Below, one piece after another: positions 49,259 through 62,800 of a stretch of 64,000 nt of DNA. The notes below the pieces were generated by a model. The model worked only from the letters and a program-made list of their open reading frames with translations. It had not been told where the DNA came from and searched no databases. The stretch lies in assembly GCA_015499995.1 (NCBI GenBank), contig JADNRV010000054.1:186001-250000 (forward strand), in the 5' to 3' direction. Origin of the DNA: Flammula alnicola (lineage: Eukaryota; Basidiomycota; Agaricomycetes; Agaricales; Strophariaceae). The stretch's first letter is position 1. Every line of letters begins with the position of its first letter. The translations under genes and the position numbers were made by a program.

Positions 49259-50819
49259 CCCAGTCAAAACCCCCGTGGTTGAGAGCGGTTGAGATCGGTT
49301 GAGAGCGACACGACCGACCTCAACAGATGTCAACCGAAAATCTGGACTGGAGCAGATGAAGAATGGTTGAGAATGGTTCAAAAATGTTGAGATCGGATTT
49401 CGAGAGGTTGTCACCGGTTAAAATCTGTGAAAATCTGTTTGCAGCTGCGCACCATCAGGGGAATTCAGGTATTTAAAATTCGTTTGATTTTCATAAATTA
49501 TGCTGCAATTGAAACAGATCTGAACCGATTGTTAGGGAACTGCACGGGTATCGCTGTGGGTTACGCGGGTTTTTCAATGTCTAGCACGTAGTATTTGTCA
49601 ATACGAATTTTTTGCAATTTTTTTTATGCAAAACGGTTGAAAACTGACCAAGTTATGCATTTTTTAAGTTTGGTACTCAAAGGTTCGAAATTGATGTCAC
49701 ACGGGCCACGGGTAAGCGTCACGGGTGTCACAAATACCCGTGACGCTTACCCGTGGCCCGTGTGACATCAATTTCGAACCTTTGAGTACCAAACTTAAAA
49801 AATGCATAACTTGGTCAGTTTTCAACCGTTTTGCATAAAAAAAATTGCAAAAAATTCATATTGACAAATACTACGTGCTAGACATTGAAAAACCCGCGTA
49901 ACCCACAGCGATACCCGTGCAGTTCCCTACCGATTGTACAAGATAATATAGTCGCTGTAGACCCAATTCCGTCCTGCCCCATCCACATGCCATAGTATAC
50001 CCTCCACCCAGCTTTTGATGGCCTTCTTGCCCTGTCCGTCTCCAAATCCCCCACAATCTAACCGTCCTCACGCAAGAAGATTGAGTCGTGCTGGATACTG
50101 CTAATAAAAACATCAGTTACAAGAACAAAAATCCAGACATGAGAGCAGAACGAACCTAAAAGCTTTATACCCATTGCCAAGATTGACGACCAGTGCTAAT
50201 AAGTACTGTGGACACCAGGCTGAATAGAGAAGGTTAGATACTTTATATGTATGCTGGGGAGGGAGAAACTTACTATGGTGCTGAAATCACGCGGAATTTC
50301 GAAGGCTCTGTCAGTGTTGTATCGGATTGGAGGGAGAGTACGACGAGTCTCGGTCAGTCTAAGATATTCAATGCATAGTGCGTACACATTCATGTGATTA
50401 TGACAATCATTATGTCCACATGTGGTTTGAATATATGGGAGGGAGGATGAGGGAAGGGCTGGGAGGAGGGAATAGGCGAGGGAAGAGCGGGGGGGGAGAT
50501 TGTGGTAAGAGACAAGGGAGGCAGTTGGAACTTTTGAGAAATTTTGATTGCACAATCCCGGTCACGCGCATAGGAAGAATTACAAATGCGAAGTCCAAGC
50601 AGATTCAAGCTCATTCTAGTTCAAAGTTGGAATGTGGAAGAGTTTGCACAGTTGTAAATATATTTCCGACACAGTGAGCAAATAAAAGGCACGTTTGGAG
50701 GCATTTGGGTTGCTAAATTTGTTTTTGTAACCGGAGACAGCAGATGTCAACCGATTTCATCTGTATAAAACGATCCCAACACATCAGAACCGATCTCAAC
50801 AGAGCGGCTTTTGACTGGG
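49259..50819 (+). mobile_element. 1.56-kb inverted-repeat DNA element with subterminal repeats
   Basis: The ends read CCCAGTCAAAA on the left (49259) and the complement TTTTGACTGGG on the right (50809-50819). The flanking CCTCAAG occurs at 49252-49258 and 50820-50826. Just inside both ends are copies of a GGTTGAGATCGGTT-type motif, inverted between the ends, a subterminal repeat pattern seen in many cut-and-paste elements. No transposase is encoded. Another MITE (49533-49929) lies within it. The 7-bp duplication is ambiguous by one or two bases, so the superfamily is uncertain. Confidence 0.6.
49533..49929 (+). mobile_element. fold-back hAT MITE, 397 bp
   Basis: Two 194-bp arms (49533-49726 and 49736-49929) are reverse complements with a single mismatch that I can see. 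They surround a 9-bp loop, GTCACAAAT. The element starts TAGGGAACTGCACGGG. It is flanked by 8-bp duplications CCGATTGT at 49525-49532 and 49930-49937. These are hAT features, and the structure is almost a full palindrome, so a transcript would fold into a long hairpin. It is nested in the larger element at 49259-50819. Confidence 0.93.
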
Positions 50820-50880
50820 CCTCAAGGCTAGTTAAGGCCTCCCCGTTTTCAGAGGAATTGTATTTAAATAGGGAGAGCAT

Positions 50881-51225
50881 ATGGTGAGCCACGCCTTGGT
50901 AGACCCTGGCATGACTGGGGTCGAATCTCCATATACAGAACTACACCAAATGATTTCGAAATTAGAGTACCTGCGGAATCATGAATGTGGCGAGAGCCAT
51001 CCCATCCAGGGGCGTTCTGACGTCCATGTCTCGCCATGTTTGATGAAGCAGAGAACGCTACATACATACTCGTATCACGATGACAGGTTTTGCAATTCAG
51101 ACGGACAAGCTCTAGCCCCAAGGTTTAGTGAGTACATAATCTATAAAGATAAGAAAAGTGGAGAAGAATTCCGACAATCTTCTAAGCTTTGCTCAACGAA
51201 AGGATGGCGCGCAAGCGCTATTTAA
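50881..51225 (+). CDS. hypothetical protein, 114 aa, doubtful
   Basis: A single ATG-initiated frame of 114 codons lies just outside the right end of the inverted-repeat element. It is hydrophilic, with no recognisable domain. An overlapping frame on the - strand (50864-51121) is about as long, so coding status is unclear. It could be an exon remnant or a chance frame. Confidence 0.2.
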   Translation: MVSHALVDPGMTGVESPYTELHQMISKLEYLRNHECGESHPIQGRSDVHVSPCLMKQRTLHTYSYHDDRFCNSDGQALAPRFSEYIIYKDKKSGEEFRQSSKLCSTKGWRASAI

Positions 51226-51473
51226 ATACCGACAATGATGTGGGAAAATAATGCCATGGGGACTTCATAGCCGATGATCGTAGGCAATGAAACAGAGCGA
51301 AACGAAGATGGATGTTGTCCAGTTCTTATCGCACATGGCTCCGGAGTCCGCAAGGAGTCAAAACGCCACCAGCAACCAAAAGGCACAAGTATCGTTGTTG
51401 CCCATGGTCTGGCCATCGCGCCGCGCGGCACACCCACGATAGATGCGTGATACATAACTGATATCACCCCGGC

Positions 51474-54433
51474 CTATCCTGTGGATCCGAGAGTAGGGAC
51501 GAAATGACGTATGTGCTCTGGAACGAGGTCCTTGGGCAGCCGCGCGATGGTGTCTAGCGGGGCACGTTTGGCGAGCGCAAGGAGGTTGAGGCGTAGGTTG
51601 CGTATAGCGGGATCCTCAGTCGGTGATGGCGGCGGGGCCTGTTGCTTTGGCTGCGGCTGCTCAGAGGAAGAAGAATATTCCTCCATCTTCAGATTGGGCG
51701 TACTGTCTCGACCATCCTTCTGGTCCGTCATAGGAGAACTGATACCGCCAGGTACCGTATCACTCGCGCGAGCCCCATCAGAAGTAGGAATTCTGGGTAA
51801 GACATCACTCCTGGCTTTCTCTGCCTTGTTACGCCGAGCCAGTTCGACGATGACATTGGCAACATATTCGAGGACTTCGCTGAGTTCTTCCGGCCCTTCT
51901 TGCTCGTACGCATTCAGGCGGCCGTTAAGATGCTCTTTGACGAGACTCGCGTCTACGCCCGCCCAAGTTTGTTCCGGCTCCTCTACTTCCATGGCGCCGT
52001 CCGGCACGGCGGCGGCGGCGGCAGCAGCAGCAGCCTCTGCCTCCAGCTTGGCCAGCACCTTGTTTTTGCGTTGCTCTTTAAGGCTCTTGCCGATCCACTC
52101 TTCTTCGCTGAGAAAGAGCTCGTCAGGGGTCTTGATCAACGACCCCATGTCAATTTTGTGCAGCCGAATGTGCAGCAGAGCGGAGAGCGCGACAAGGGCG
52201 CTTGGATATATGTGCAGAGAAGCAGCAACTTGGCTGGCGACCGTCCCTTGTCGAAGGTCAGCAGTGCTGAGCTGCGATTTGCTCTTCTGTTGTCGAGCAA
52301 GTTCGAGGGCTGTTTCGCGAAGTAATGAATGCCGGCCGTCCGTTAGTGGGTCGACAATGTTGGTCTCTACCCATTTCGCCAGAGGCATGCCCAAACCAGA
52401 ATATTGGGTAGACGCATCATGCGGTGGCGTGGAAGGCTCCTAAAGGTTTTTGAGATATGCGAGAATATACAACGACGCGTGAAACAGAGACACATACGTC
52501 TTTATGATAGCACTCTCCATCAACGAACTCTGCCAGGCTTCTAACATATGCAAACCCATCTACACCTCCATAGACCAAATCCCTAATATAATCCTCCGCC
52601 TCCGCCGCGCGTTGAGAAGTCCAATATCCATTTGCCAGCAAATCCATGCCATTCAAATGCGACAAATTCTTCTTCGCCTTTTCCACGCCAAGCTTCTTTG
52701 CCGTGCTCTCGCAGTCAAGCCGCTCTCGGATTAAATCCATGTTCAGTTCCTGGTCCATGTCCTCCCTCTCCACGGACGTCAGCCCTCGTCTTCGCATCTC
52801 CTCCGCCAGCTCCCCGGCAAGGACAGCAAACGAGCCGAAATCAGTCGCATGGGCTTCGCGCGGCATCTGCCACGCTGGCAGTTCTGCAGCTCGCGCTTCC
52901 TGCTCGTCCTCCTTCTCTTTTCCCTTTTGCCGCCATGTAGCATTACGCGCGATTGTCCAATGACGTCGTGGCGGCTGTTTCCCAGCGCTGTCAATCGGCT
53001 GCAAAAATGGCAAGGTCGGCGAGGCATGATCCAGGGGTATGGACGTTGCGGATGGGAAAGTAAACGTCGGTGGCGCAGGCAGCGGTGTCTGATTCTGAGA
53101 AGATGATGGATCCGATGGTGCGTTATACAATGGGGGATATAGAGGTACCAAATGTGGACGAGATGGTGAGTCTGGGACAAAAAATGACAATATGGAGAAT
53201 GGATCTTCCACTGTCAGGAAAAAGATCAATAACAGAGAAGATGGGCTTTAAATAGACGTGACATACTTTCTGTATAATCCAGACTCCCATCTGCTAGTAG
53301 CGGCGGCCCTTCACGTTCGATTCGCAGCCTCTCTTTTTTTGTCTTGTAACGCTTGCCTGAACAATGGTGAGAAAATGACGTTAAAAAAAAAGAGAAATGC
53401 GCGCACCTTTGAGTTTGAGTGCCACCATCGTCTTTGCCCAGTCAGATCCCGCGGGGAACGACCCAAGACCATCTTTCGAGCCAGGAAGACCGCCATCGAG
53501 CTCGAGCATCTCTGAAAGGCTGCTACCAGGTGCACTTTGTCCGTGCTTCTTGTAAGGCCCGCGAGGGCCCCGCCGGCTCGGTCCTGGCTGAGGCTGCGAC
53601 GCAACAGACACGGATCGTTCCCGGAGACTCGTACCGTCGACATCCATCGGGGTACCTGCCATATACTCCTCGTCATCGTCCACGTTTACAGACGGTCCCT
53701 CGTCATCTTTCTCAATCTCTATATTCCAGTCCGTCTCGTATTGGATGACCGTCGATGCCGCCTTGCTAATATGGTCGAGGCCCCACACCTCCAATCTGTC
53801 CGCTTCGGTGTAATAGATAGAGCCCGGTGGATTAAATATTTTCGCATTCATCGTTACGAGCCTGAAATCTGACTATTTGAATCGTAAATAGGATGTCGTA
53901 TGGAGTTCACGCAAGACGCTTACTGCAAAATCTTCCAACGACCGATATTTTCCCCTGTTGACCTTGTCAGTCATTGTGCCGAGGTCCATAGGATGCTTGA
54001 CGATATCAGAGTACCCAGGTACATTGGTGACGTCTACTGGATGCAGAAAAAAGGCATAGTCGTCCTTCCTGCTCATAAGATCTTTCTGATAAGCATTTGT
54101 GTCTGGATCAATACGAGAAAAAATAACAGACTTTTTCAATTGCCCAATGAGCTTTGACAGTACTTCTTTGAGCGGTTTAAGCTTGACCGGCCTTGGAATC
54201 TTCTTCTCTTGGTTGTCAACATCCTGGAATACCGATCCAGACTGCGAAAGCGATCCTGAACGTCGTTTCGCTGATTTCAGAGGGTTTTGGGTCTGTGTGG
54301 CCTTGAGGCTCTTAAGAGATGGTATAACAAGGGTCAATCCCGACCCAGATGGCTTTGGTAGATAGATTTTTGGAGATTCTGGCTGGTTATACGATGGAGA
54401 AAAGGAATGAGCGTTTTCGTCCATGAATTTCAT
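51474..54433 (-). CDS. bromodomain protein, BRD7/BRD9-like
   Basis: The start is ATG 54431-54433 (MKFMDENAHS) and the stop is TAG 51474-51476, with about four introns. The bromodomain is encoded at about 53860-54190. It contains KKSVIFSRIDPDTNAY, a HPVDVTNVPGYSDIVKHPMD block and the acetyl-lysine-pocket Asn in NAKIFNPPGS. A Ser/Pro-rich middle follows (RRGPRGPYKKHG), then a long C-terminal part with coiled-coil segments and a poly-Ala tract near 52000-52030. The layout of one bromodomain near the N-terminus followed by a long conserved tail resembles BRD7/BRD9, subunits of SWI/SNF-type remodelers. Its role would be reading acetylated histones in the nucleus. It is divergent from the homeodomain gene, with 2.8 kb between them. 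Confidence 0.85.
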
Positions 54434-57246
54434 GTTGAGTCACGATTTACCTTCGTTTGTTGTGAGAAGAGCGATACAAATCATGTGATGGTGAGATTGT
54501 TTTGGTTTGGTTCGTGTGTCCTTGTTACCTAAGGATTTGTAGTCCGTAGGTTCGACTCGGTTCGGTTACCAGGCCTACTCGCCACCCATTTTCAAGTTTA
54601 ACGAAAGCCTTTCTCTTTGATTCACCACCTCCCTCGACGACTGAAGCTCTCATGAAGCCTCGCAACCACTTATTTACGTGGAGAGAAGGCGGGTGAAACC
54701 ATGACGCCAATTCCATCAGCACCCTCGAGCCTGGAACCCGGATGAACGATTACGGAATGGCCTTCGCATTCTCAACTTTTCCGAGTCGCAAATTCCCCAC
54801 TGACTGCCACCGACTCGAAACCAATAATTATGGCATTCGTGCGAGGCTTGCAGACGACTTTCGAGAGCTTAAATCTTTTCCACTGAAGGGCTCTCATTGC
54901 GCACCGCTCATGGCATTTTAATATTCAACTGGTCTTGCGCCTCGGATGCCTAAGTCGACACGTTTTGACGCCTAAATTCAGTTGCCACCCTTATTTTGGC
55001 TTGAATCGGTGGATCTCTATATTATTTGACAGCATTCCCAGGTTCCATTCTGTCCATGATCGCGGGCGCTCTAAACTTTGTGCTTGGTGTTGTGTTCTGT
55101 CGACTGACATCTTATGTCTTTGTCACTGCTCTGCCTATGGATTATTTGAAACGCACATATAAAAATTGAAAGCTTGCTCTCTGGATTGGCTCGCTCTCTG
55201 ACACAATTGACAAGGACGCGTTTTCTTCTCATGTTATTCTGATTCCGGCCAGACAAACAGTCAATCAGCGTCTTCCAATTGATGCTGCAAATTTATCCAT
55301 TCACCGCCCGATGATCCGTATCAGACCCTAAGCCAACATGCAGACCTTGGGCACGTTTCATGATCTGCCGACTAATATATATCTGCCAAATTTCGATTTC
55401 AACCATCCAAAAAAATATTCGGCAGGCCGGAATATTTTGCGGTCCTGTCGAGATGTTGGACTCGGTTGGACAATGTACAGGGTCAACCTCATAGGAAATT
55501 GAGTCTTTATCGACGGAAACGACTCAGTTTCTTCCTACCTCCTTTTTTGGATCCTTCATTATGCATAATAACTGTTCAATCGAGGTCTCTGAACACATGC
55601 CTTGTATTAATTCTTCTGTGATGATACGGTGTAAGGAAGGGTGCTCCAGTTTTGGAGTCACCCTTCAGCGAAGCATTTTGAGCCTTTTGTCGCGGCTTTG
55701 TGTGGGACAATCAGAAGATTGTTCTATATTCACGAGAAAGCACTTCCATGTCCTTCTTGAAACGCATTGCCGCCTCCGCGGGGCATGTGCCCTCATTGTA
55801 ATGGTGTTGTGTTTGTGCGTTCCCCGATCTCGGTTCAATTCAATTCATTTCCATCATGGGATTGGGCTTTGAAAGGTATGTTTCCCGTTTTAAGTTGGTC
55901 AGAAGCTCAAGTTCTTATCGTGACCTTAAACGCAGGCCACAGGTTCCCCGCGGCGGGTAATAATACTGTCGTGCCGGCGTTCCATTCTCCGTATGTAGTG
56001 CCTTCTAATTACCTGATTCTGTGTGAATCTGTAAGGGGTATTAAATGGAGAGAGAGGCTGCTGCATAGCACGGCATCCTGATGTTGTATTTGGAACATGA
56101 TGTTTCTTCATTGAAAACCGCAGCTGCAAGAACGTCAAGGAGACTTCATATTCCAGGTCATGATTCCGGGGACGTGGACGTGGCCGTAATTATATCAGCT
56201 TATGGAGGCTTTCTTCCTCTGGAAAGTTAATTGTCGCTTAATGGAACCTTGGTTCGTCAATGTCCGTATTGTTTCATTCAACGTTGAACGACACACGGCG
56301 GTACCTTTCTTTTATTGAGCGTACCACATGGATAAGGGTGCTAGAGGACCTTTGTCTTACTTTGTCCGGAAATCGATGCCCATTGCTCAACCTACTAAGT
56401 AACCGCTAGAGTGCATTTGCATTTCCGTTGTCGCGATAACTGAGCGGAAGCGACTCGGCGACGGTTGGTATGAAGCGACCTGGGCTCCCACTTTCGGGGT
56501 CGAGTCTTGGCTTTACCATAGATCACTTAATTAACTTCTATGACGACTGAAGGAAAGCACGGCTGGCCGCTAAGCTGTAGGTGGCCTCGCTTGAATATAT
56601 GGTTTATAATTTCCATGTTTTAATTATATCTCCGCCAAATCAGAGCTGCCAAGTTTGGTTTGCGACCGTTTCGAGGTCCACAACGTGACGCGTGACGCGT
56701 GATCTCTTTTACTACTTACAAACGCGAAAGAGGTTGTAACTTGTTCGTTGCTAGACGCCTAGGTAAATGTCGCGTCATATCCTCAGCCGCGCTCGACAAC
56801 GGTTGTCTAATCGCCACAACTGCCACCTAGGCCTCTTCAAAGAACCCGACGACTTGCGCAGACTTTCCAGTATTCTCGATCGGATTTCTCGGGGTTACTA
56901 CGCAAGTCACAATGTGGTAGTTCACGATCTCACAAATGATCACAAGATCTGGAACATACCTCGGAAGAAAAATAATAATTGGGTTCGGCCCTTACGCGTC
57001 CGCCAACTGGATACTAATGTTAACGGGTCACTCGTTAACGTTATTTTGGTTTTGGTTGCAATAGATATCGGCAATTGCTATACTTACCCATGAGGCTTGC
57101 ACCTACACGGTCCAGCGGGGCTCTTGCTTCTTGCTACCACTCTACATTAATCCTCCCCATTCTGGTGAGGGTCCTCTGATGTGCTGAGACTGCATCAAGG
57201 ACCCCGCTGTTTGTTTCGTTCCCTCGTTGCCATTTCTTCAGCCTGG
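54434..57246. other. 2.8-kb divergent intergenic region
   Basis: Shared upstream region of the bromodomain gene (-) and the homeodomain gene (+). It is AT-rich, with many short open frames but none with family similarity. A GTGACGCGTGACGCGTGA direct repeat lies at about 56685-56702. A large upstream region is common for developmental transcription factor genes. No RNA gene is recognised. Confidence 0.45.
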
Positions 57247-59046
57247 ATGACGAATTCCAGGTCTCCTTCTCCCTCTCTTAATCTCTCCACCACTAATCTT
57301 TCCAATTTTCCCGACTCCACGAATTTACGACCTCAACCATTAGAAGAACGCACACCCGAACAACCTACAGACGAATACACAGAACTTCTTACTGTTCACC
57401 TTTCGCCGCCTTCGGCGGACCCCCAGCTAGCTGAATCAAGCTCGAGTCGACGGCCGCTCGTCCGACCTGCTGGAGATTCTTCAGAAGAGCCTATGGCAAA
57501 ACGCATTCGCAGAATGACACCCGAAGCACGAGATAGCCATTCCAGTCCCTCGTCGGACTCGCAGGATGATATGGCAGACAACGAGATGGACGTTGGCAAG
57601 GTCGACCGACCCGAGCCGCTTCCAACCACCTCTGCGCCGCCGAAGAAAAAGCGAACCCGTACCCTAACGACGCCGCATCAGTCTGCCGTATTGCACGCCC
57701 TGCTCGCACAGGTATGAACAGATCGTTTAATTTTTCATCTATTCAGTATGCTGAAGTTAGATAAACAAAGTCCCGTTTTCCGACGACTGCAATGAGGGAA
57801 GAAGTTGGTCGTTCAATTGGTCTCAGTGCTAGGAAAGTCCAGGTATGTGTGATAAGCCTTATGGAATTAAAGCGCGTATTGACCAATATCTGTCAGATTT
57901 GGTTCCAGGTAAGAGATAGACTGTTCATTACAGAAACTGTTGGTGAACATTTAATATACAGAATCAAAGGCAAAAGGCAAGGCGACCGCGCAGCCAAAGT
58001 GACACACCCTCTACTCGGCTCCCCCAGTACGGACCATTTCCTAGTGGCCCAGAATCCGTGTTGGTTCGTACTTCATCTTCATTGAGCAAGTGTAAAAAAT
58101 GTAATCGTGGACTTAATTACTTCAGCATAATATTCGCGGGTATGAACACGGAATAGATCGATTTCCATATGCTACACAATCTGCCTCCGAAGCTCAGGGA
58201 GGGTCTTTAGAGAGACCGCCCAGGTTACTTGGTCCTGGAATGCCAGGAGCTCCGGCATATCCTCCACAGCCTGAGGCATATCGGCATCTACGTCCTCCAA
58301 TATCTGCCCCGCTCCCGGATTCGCGTCATCAAATGGGCCATACATTTCAACGAGTCCATAGCCCACCGCCCTACAGCTCCCCGCGTATGTATCCACATCC
58401 TGGAACAAGGCCTGCTACGTCTCAGCCGAGTAGCTGGCATGAAAGAGATCCTTCCAGGACTCTTCCACCCCCGGTGTCGACAAGACCGTCTAGCTCGACT
58501 TATGGATCACGGCGAATATATTCTTCTGGGGCTCATCCATTTGTGCCATCAAGGCCAACGTTTATTCCACCCCGGTCCATTTCCCCAGAACCGCGCTTTG
58601 CCCACCAGCCGCCGGAGCCCACTCCCCGCCCTCTTTTGCACCTTCCACCTCCATTCACACTGCAGCCGTCGCCTCAATGGGATGAGTCCGCTTATACTGC
58701 CTTTCCGAGACCAAGCTCATCGGCGTGGTCTCGTCCGGGCTCGCGCTCGACCAGGGGGAGATCAACGTCTCCTATCACCAGTCGGAGAGACCATATGGGG
58801 AGTTTACCAGAAACCAGTGATTCCTATTATCTTGCCGAGCACACGCCACTTCTTCATGCTTCTTCCCCGAGATCTATGCCGCCCGCGTCGACTCCTCCCT
58901 CACGCTCAGGACGTTATGATCCTGTTCGTGCGAGTTTTGTAGCATTCTCCACACCTTCGGTATCCCCAGCTGTTTCACCGGCGCGCACGGCTGGCGGAGA
59001 ACCGGCGGGTCATCACACCCCTTCGCCATCTCGCGAGCCCCGCTGA
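57247..59046 (+). CDS. homeodomain transcription factor
   Basis: The start is ATG 57247-57249 (MTNSRSPSPS) and the stop is TGA 59044-59046. A Ser/Pro-rich acidic N-terminus leads to the homeodomain at about 57640-57990, which is split by two introns: KKKRTRTLTTPHQSAVLHALLAQ, then a second helix FPTTAMREEVGRSIGLSARKVQ, then the recognition helix IWFQNQRQKARR. The WFQNxR core that contacts DNA is complete. A further intron (around 58062-58125) joins a long Pro/Ser/Arg-rich C-terminal tail of about 300 residues with no domain. It is a nuclear sequence-specific regulator. Lacking the extra TALE loop, it is of the typical 60-residue class, and it is not flanked by a partner gene as a mating-type HD1/HD2 locus would be. 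The position of the last intron is inferred. Confidence 0.88.
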
Positions 59047-59807
59047 TTACTTCCTGGAATTCCAATGATATTCTCATATACTGATCCCAAAATCTGTGTT
59101 CTTTTGACCTCACGCTATTAACGAAACAAACCACGCCTGCCTCCAAAACAAGATGTCTCGTTCGTTCTTTACCTTCCCGCCTTACGCGAGTTCTTTCCTT
59201 TCAACCTGCCTAAAACGTTCTTTAATGCCCCTGGAACTTACAAGCCGTTATAATTTCCCTCCCTCCTATTAAAGCCCCGCTATTGTCGCAACATATTCTT
59301 GCGCAGAACCCCATTCTATCGGTGTCTGGACCGACCTCTCCCCATGTCTTCTATTACTTACGCCTTCTTTTCGTCATCACTCCTTCCTCTCTTTTGTCTT
59401 GCTGTATCTTGCCATCTCTAAACCCGTATAAATTAGTATAATTATCCCACAGCTGCTGTCGATAGTATTCTTATTGTCTTAATTACCTACCAAACCCATA
59501 CATATCTCCTATGTCGAATATTGTCACCGTAATATGAATGATCTTCTTATGCTCAGGATTCGAAGACTTCAGGAATATGGAAGAAGCATTTCGTACTCTT
59601 TCGTACTTGCATTGTTATCGAAAAGGATCTTGTGAGATCTTATATATATGCAGAACATTTTAGGCCAATTACCTCCGCCGTCATTATTGGGTTCGTGCTT
59701 GGTATGTGTGTATATGTAAAATTTCGTGAACAAGTAAATATCGTGACCTATGGTGTATCCACATCATGACGAGACTGCCACGTTCTTTCAAGAACATGAT
59801 TAACGGC
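59047..59807. other. convergent 3' region, no gene
   Basis: Pyrimidine-rich 3' flank of the homeodomain gene and 3' flank of the RING gene. No open frame or RNA gene is supported. Confidence 0.5.
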
Positions 59808-62800
59808 TTACTTGTCCCCATCAGCAAGCCGTTTTTCTGCGGCCAATCGAACTCGCAATTGAGCTCGCTGCTTCAATTTGGCTTCTCTTACCCTTGCTTC
59901 TTCTGACACGGACTCGGAACCAGAATCCGGATCAATGTGCGCGTGTCTTTGAGTGTTGGGACTCGTGCGTGTACCTCCCTCTCTGTCAAACGCTAAGTTA
60001 GATTGTACACCCCCACACTTGTTTGACGCGTCGCCTTTGATGGGTGAGGACCCTGAATAACATGACGATGAAGCCTCTGCATCACGTAAAGCATGAGCCT
60101 CCGAATCACTTGGTAACTTGAAGCCCGTATCCGAATGCGCCCAAGCATGAGCTTGTGTTTTCTCGAGTTCCAAGCGGGCCAGTAGCCTCGTGTGCACATC
60201 ACTCGATTTCAGAGGTTTTGCGTGGGGAGATTGCTGGGATCGATCATCGAATGTGATCGAAGTGGATTTTGTGTGGCTGCCACGCTCGATGGGGCAGTTC
60301 GCGTGTGAAGGAAATGTGCGTGCCATGTGTGGACCGTCAGAGATTGGCAAAGGTGCCAGTTCGCTGCCAGAAGAAAGAGGCTGGGAGATCAACGGAAAAG
60401 AAGACGGATTCACATCTAAGCTGTGAGGATGCTGTTGAACCGGTGCGTTATTGCTATCGCCGCCTGCTGCGAGTATCGCTGCTCCTGGCCCTACTGCGCA
60501 ATGCTGGATGTGAATAGAATCGGCAGGTGGCGATGATATTGACGATGAAAGATGAGTGAAAGTGCTGATAGTTACGTCCAGCGTGTTATTTGTAGCACTG
60601 ATAACCTGCGCCTGCCCCACAAGTCGTGATGGACCTGACTGAGTTCCGTTTATTTTAGGACCAGGCTCTAGACCTTGCTGTGAAGCGCCTTGGAAACAAC
60701 TATTGCTGAATCTGCTCCCATGGAAGAAATGCGGATTTTCTATGCTTGTCGAGCCATCCTCCACAACGGACGTCGATTGTGAACCTAGGACAGCAGTATT
60801 CTTGTCAATGTTGAGCTGTGATGAAACGCCGGTTACATAGTCGGAAGGCCGACGGCTCGCTAGCTGCAGTTTCGTATTTTTAGGATGGTCATCAATTACT
60901 TCTTCTTGCTCTCCGGCGGACACGACTTGTACCTGGGCTTCTTGAAAAAATGATGACGATTAGAATTGTCAGTGGGGGCGCGAATCGTGCGATAGAGGAA
61001 GAAAGATTGACGTGAGATAGGATGCCCGTGAAAGATGTTGGAAAGAACGAACCTCGGTGGATTTGGGCCCTCTTCGCAGTCTCTGAAGCCAAGCCAGAGC
61101 TAGAAATGGAGTTGCCTGCGAGGTGTGCTTTTACGGAGTCGAGCAAAGATTTATTACGCGGCGGTCTAAATACTTTCGAGCTGGACGGGCGACCGGAAGC
61201 ATCTTGTTGGTCCAACATTTCATGAGCGTCATTCCGTAAATGTTTTCCTCGGACCGCGGGCGGAGTGCAGTCTGCATTCAAAATTTCAGCGCCAGCTGTG
61301 AATTCTGGGACGCCGCCCTCGGCCAACGAGTCAGTCAGTTCCATCCCGGAAACCTGCCGCTTTCCTTTCATATCGCCCTTCACCGCGTAAACTGGTAGAT
61401 GTTCGGCAATCTCAGTGGATGACGAAGGTGTGACGCGCATTCTAGAAGAAGAAGCTACTTTGGATTCATCATACGAAGACTTTCTTTTGTCCGTTCGTAA
61501 GATCTCATCCCGGCGGTCATTGGAATGATGTTGATATCCTTTATGCCGGCGCCCTGAAGTGTTGAGTCGATGGCGAGAATGCTGGCCGCCAGGAAGGTCC
61601 CAATTTCCAGAGTCTCTAGTTGGAGAGTACTTTCTCCCAGACGGGGACCAAGAGCCTGATCTTTCTGAAGACCTTGAACGCGACCGGACGCGACGCGCTG
61701 TCTCGTCCTGCTGAGCGCGTAACCGCTCGGTTGGCATATGCGATAGGGATGAAGCCTGCCATCTACGGCTCTGGTCTAGATCTGGAGGAGGCGACGCTCC
61801 GGGTGGGGCCTCGTACTGGAATTGTTTGTTAGCATGTCAGTTGTAGACTGGCAACGGAACTAGCTTGCCTGGACGACTGTATCATAGACGAATAAGTCTT
61901 TATATGGAGACCTGACATAACAATATACCTCTGAGAGATACGGATTAAAAAGGGCGAATTTTTTTAGAGCAATAACGGCATACCATGGGCAAAGTGTTCG
62001 GCATTAACATGTCTTCCTCCTGGTGTATACGGGGCATCCATATCGAGGAATTCTGCAATTAACTTCACTGCGGATTCAGAACGGATATCGATAGCTTTCA
62101 TTAAGGATATAATGAGCGTGGTGAGAAACTGGAAACAAGCCATTTCAGAAAGGAAATGTTTGAATTGTTTAGAAGGGCCTACCTCGATGTCAAGGGCTTC
62201 CCAGACTTGTAATTCCCGCCGAAGAAAAGTGGTGGTACGTGAGATGAGGTCCTGAGAAGCAGAAAACTGCGCGGGCGTGGGGTATGGACGATATTTCGTA
62301 AACGCATTTGAGGCTACATGCTAGAGTAGGTTGGTACATGAACAAAGGATGAAATGAATTGTACGTACCTTGGCGTATAAATCATGTCGATATATCCATC
62401 TTCGTTTAGCGATCGACCTCTCTAATTTGTCGTTTTCTTCATTCTCTCCGCCGCGTGTCCCCCATTCACGTTCTCGTCTCCTTCTTCTGGCATTATTTCG
62501 CGCGTTTTGCAAGACTGCATTGCTCTGGGCTGGACGAGAAGGAGGAGGTGACGTCCGTAAGGGCGGAAGATAATGTTTGCGATAGTCGTACCGCGATCTT
62601 ATGGAATGAATAACATAGTCTTCTATGGCCTGAGAGCATAGGGGGCATCGACGAGATTGTTCTAAGATATATTCTCGCAGTTAGCATCTGTTTCGTCCAG
62701 CCGAAGCAAAGCGAAGCAATGACATGGACTCCTTACCTGTCCACACCAGGAGACACTCAAAACAAAACTCATGCGAGCATTTGGGTATCACAGTCCGGTC

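Noticed and set aside
51511..52443. 310-codon open frame on the + strand
   Set aside because: It lies opposite the C-terminal exon of the bromodomain gene and its Ser/Ala/Arg-rich composition mirrors that exon. It has no domain and is a shadow frame.
58229..58942. 237-codon frame on the + strand
   Set aside because: It overlaps the Pro/Ser-rich tail of the homeodomain protein in another phase. The tail frame continues the gene and has its stop at 59044-59046.
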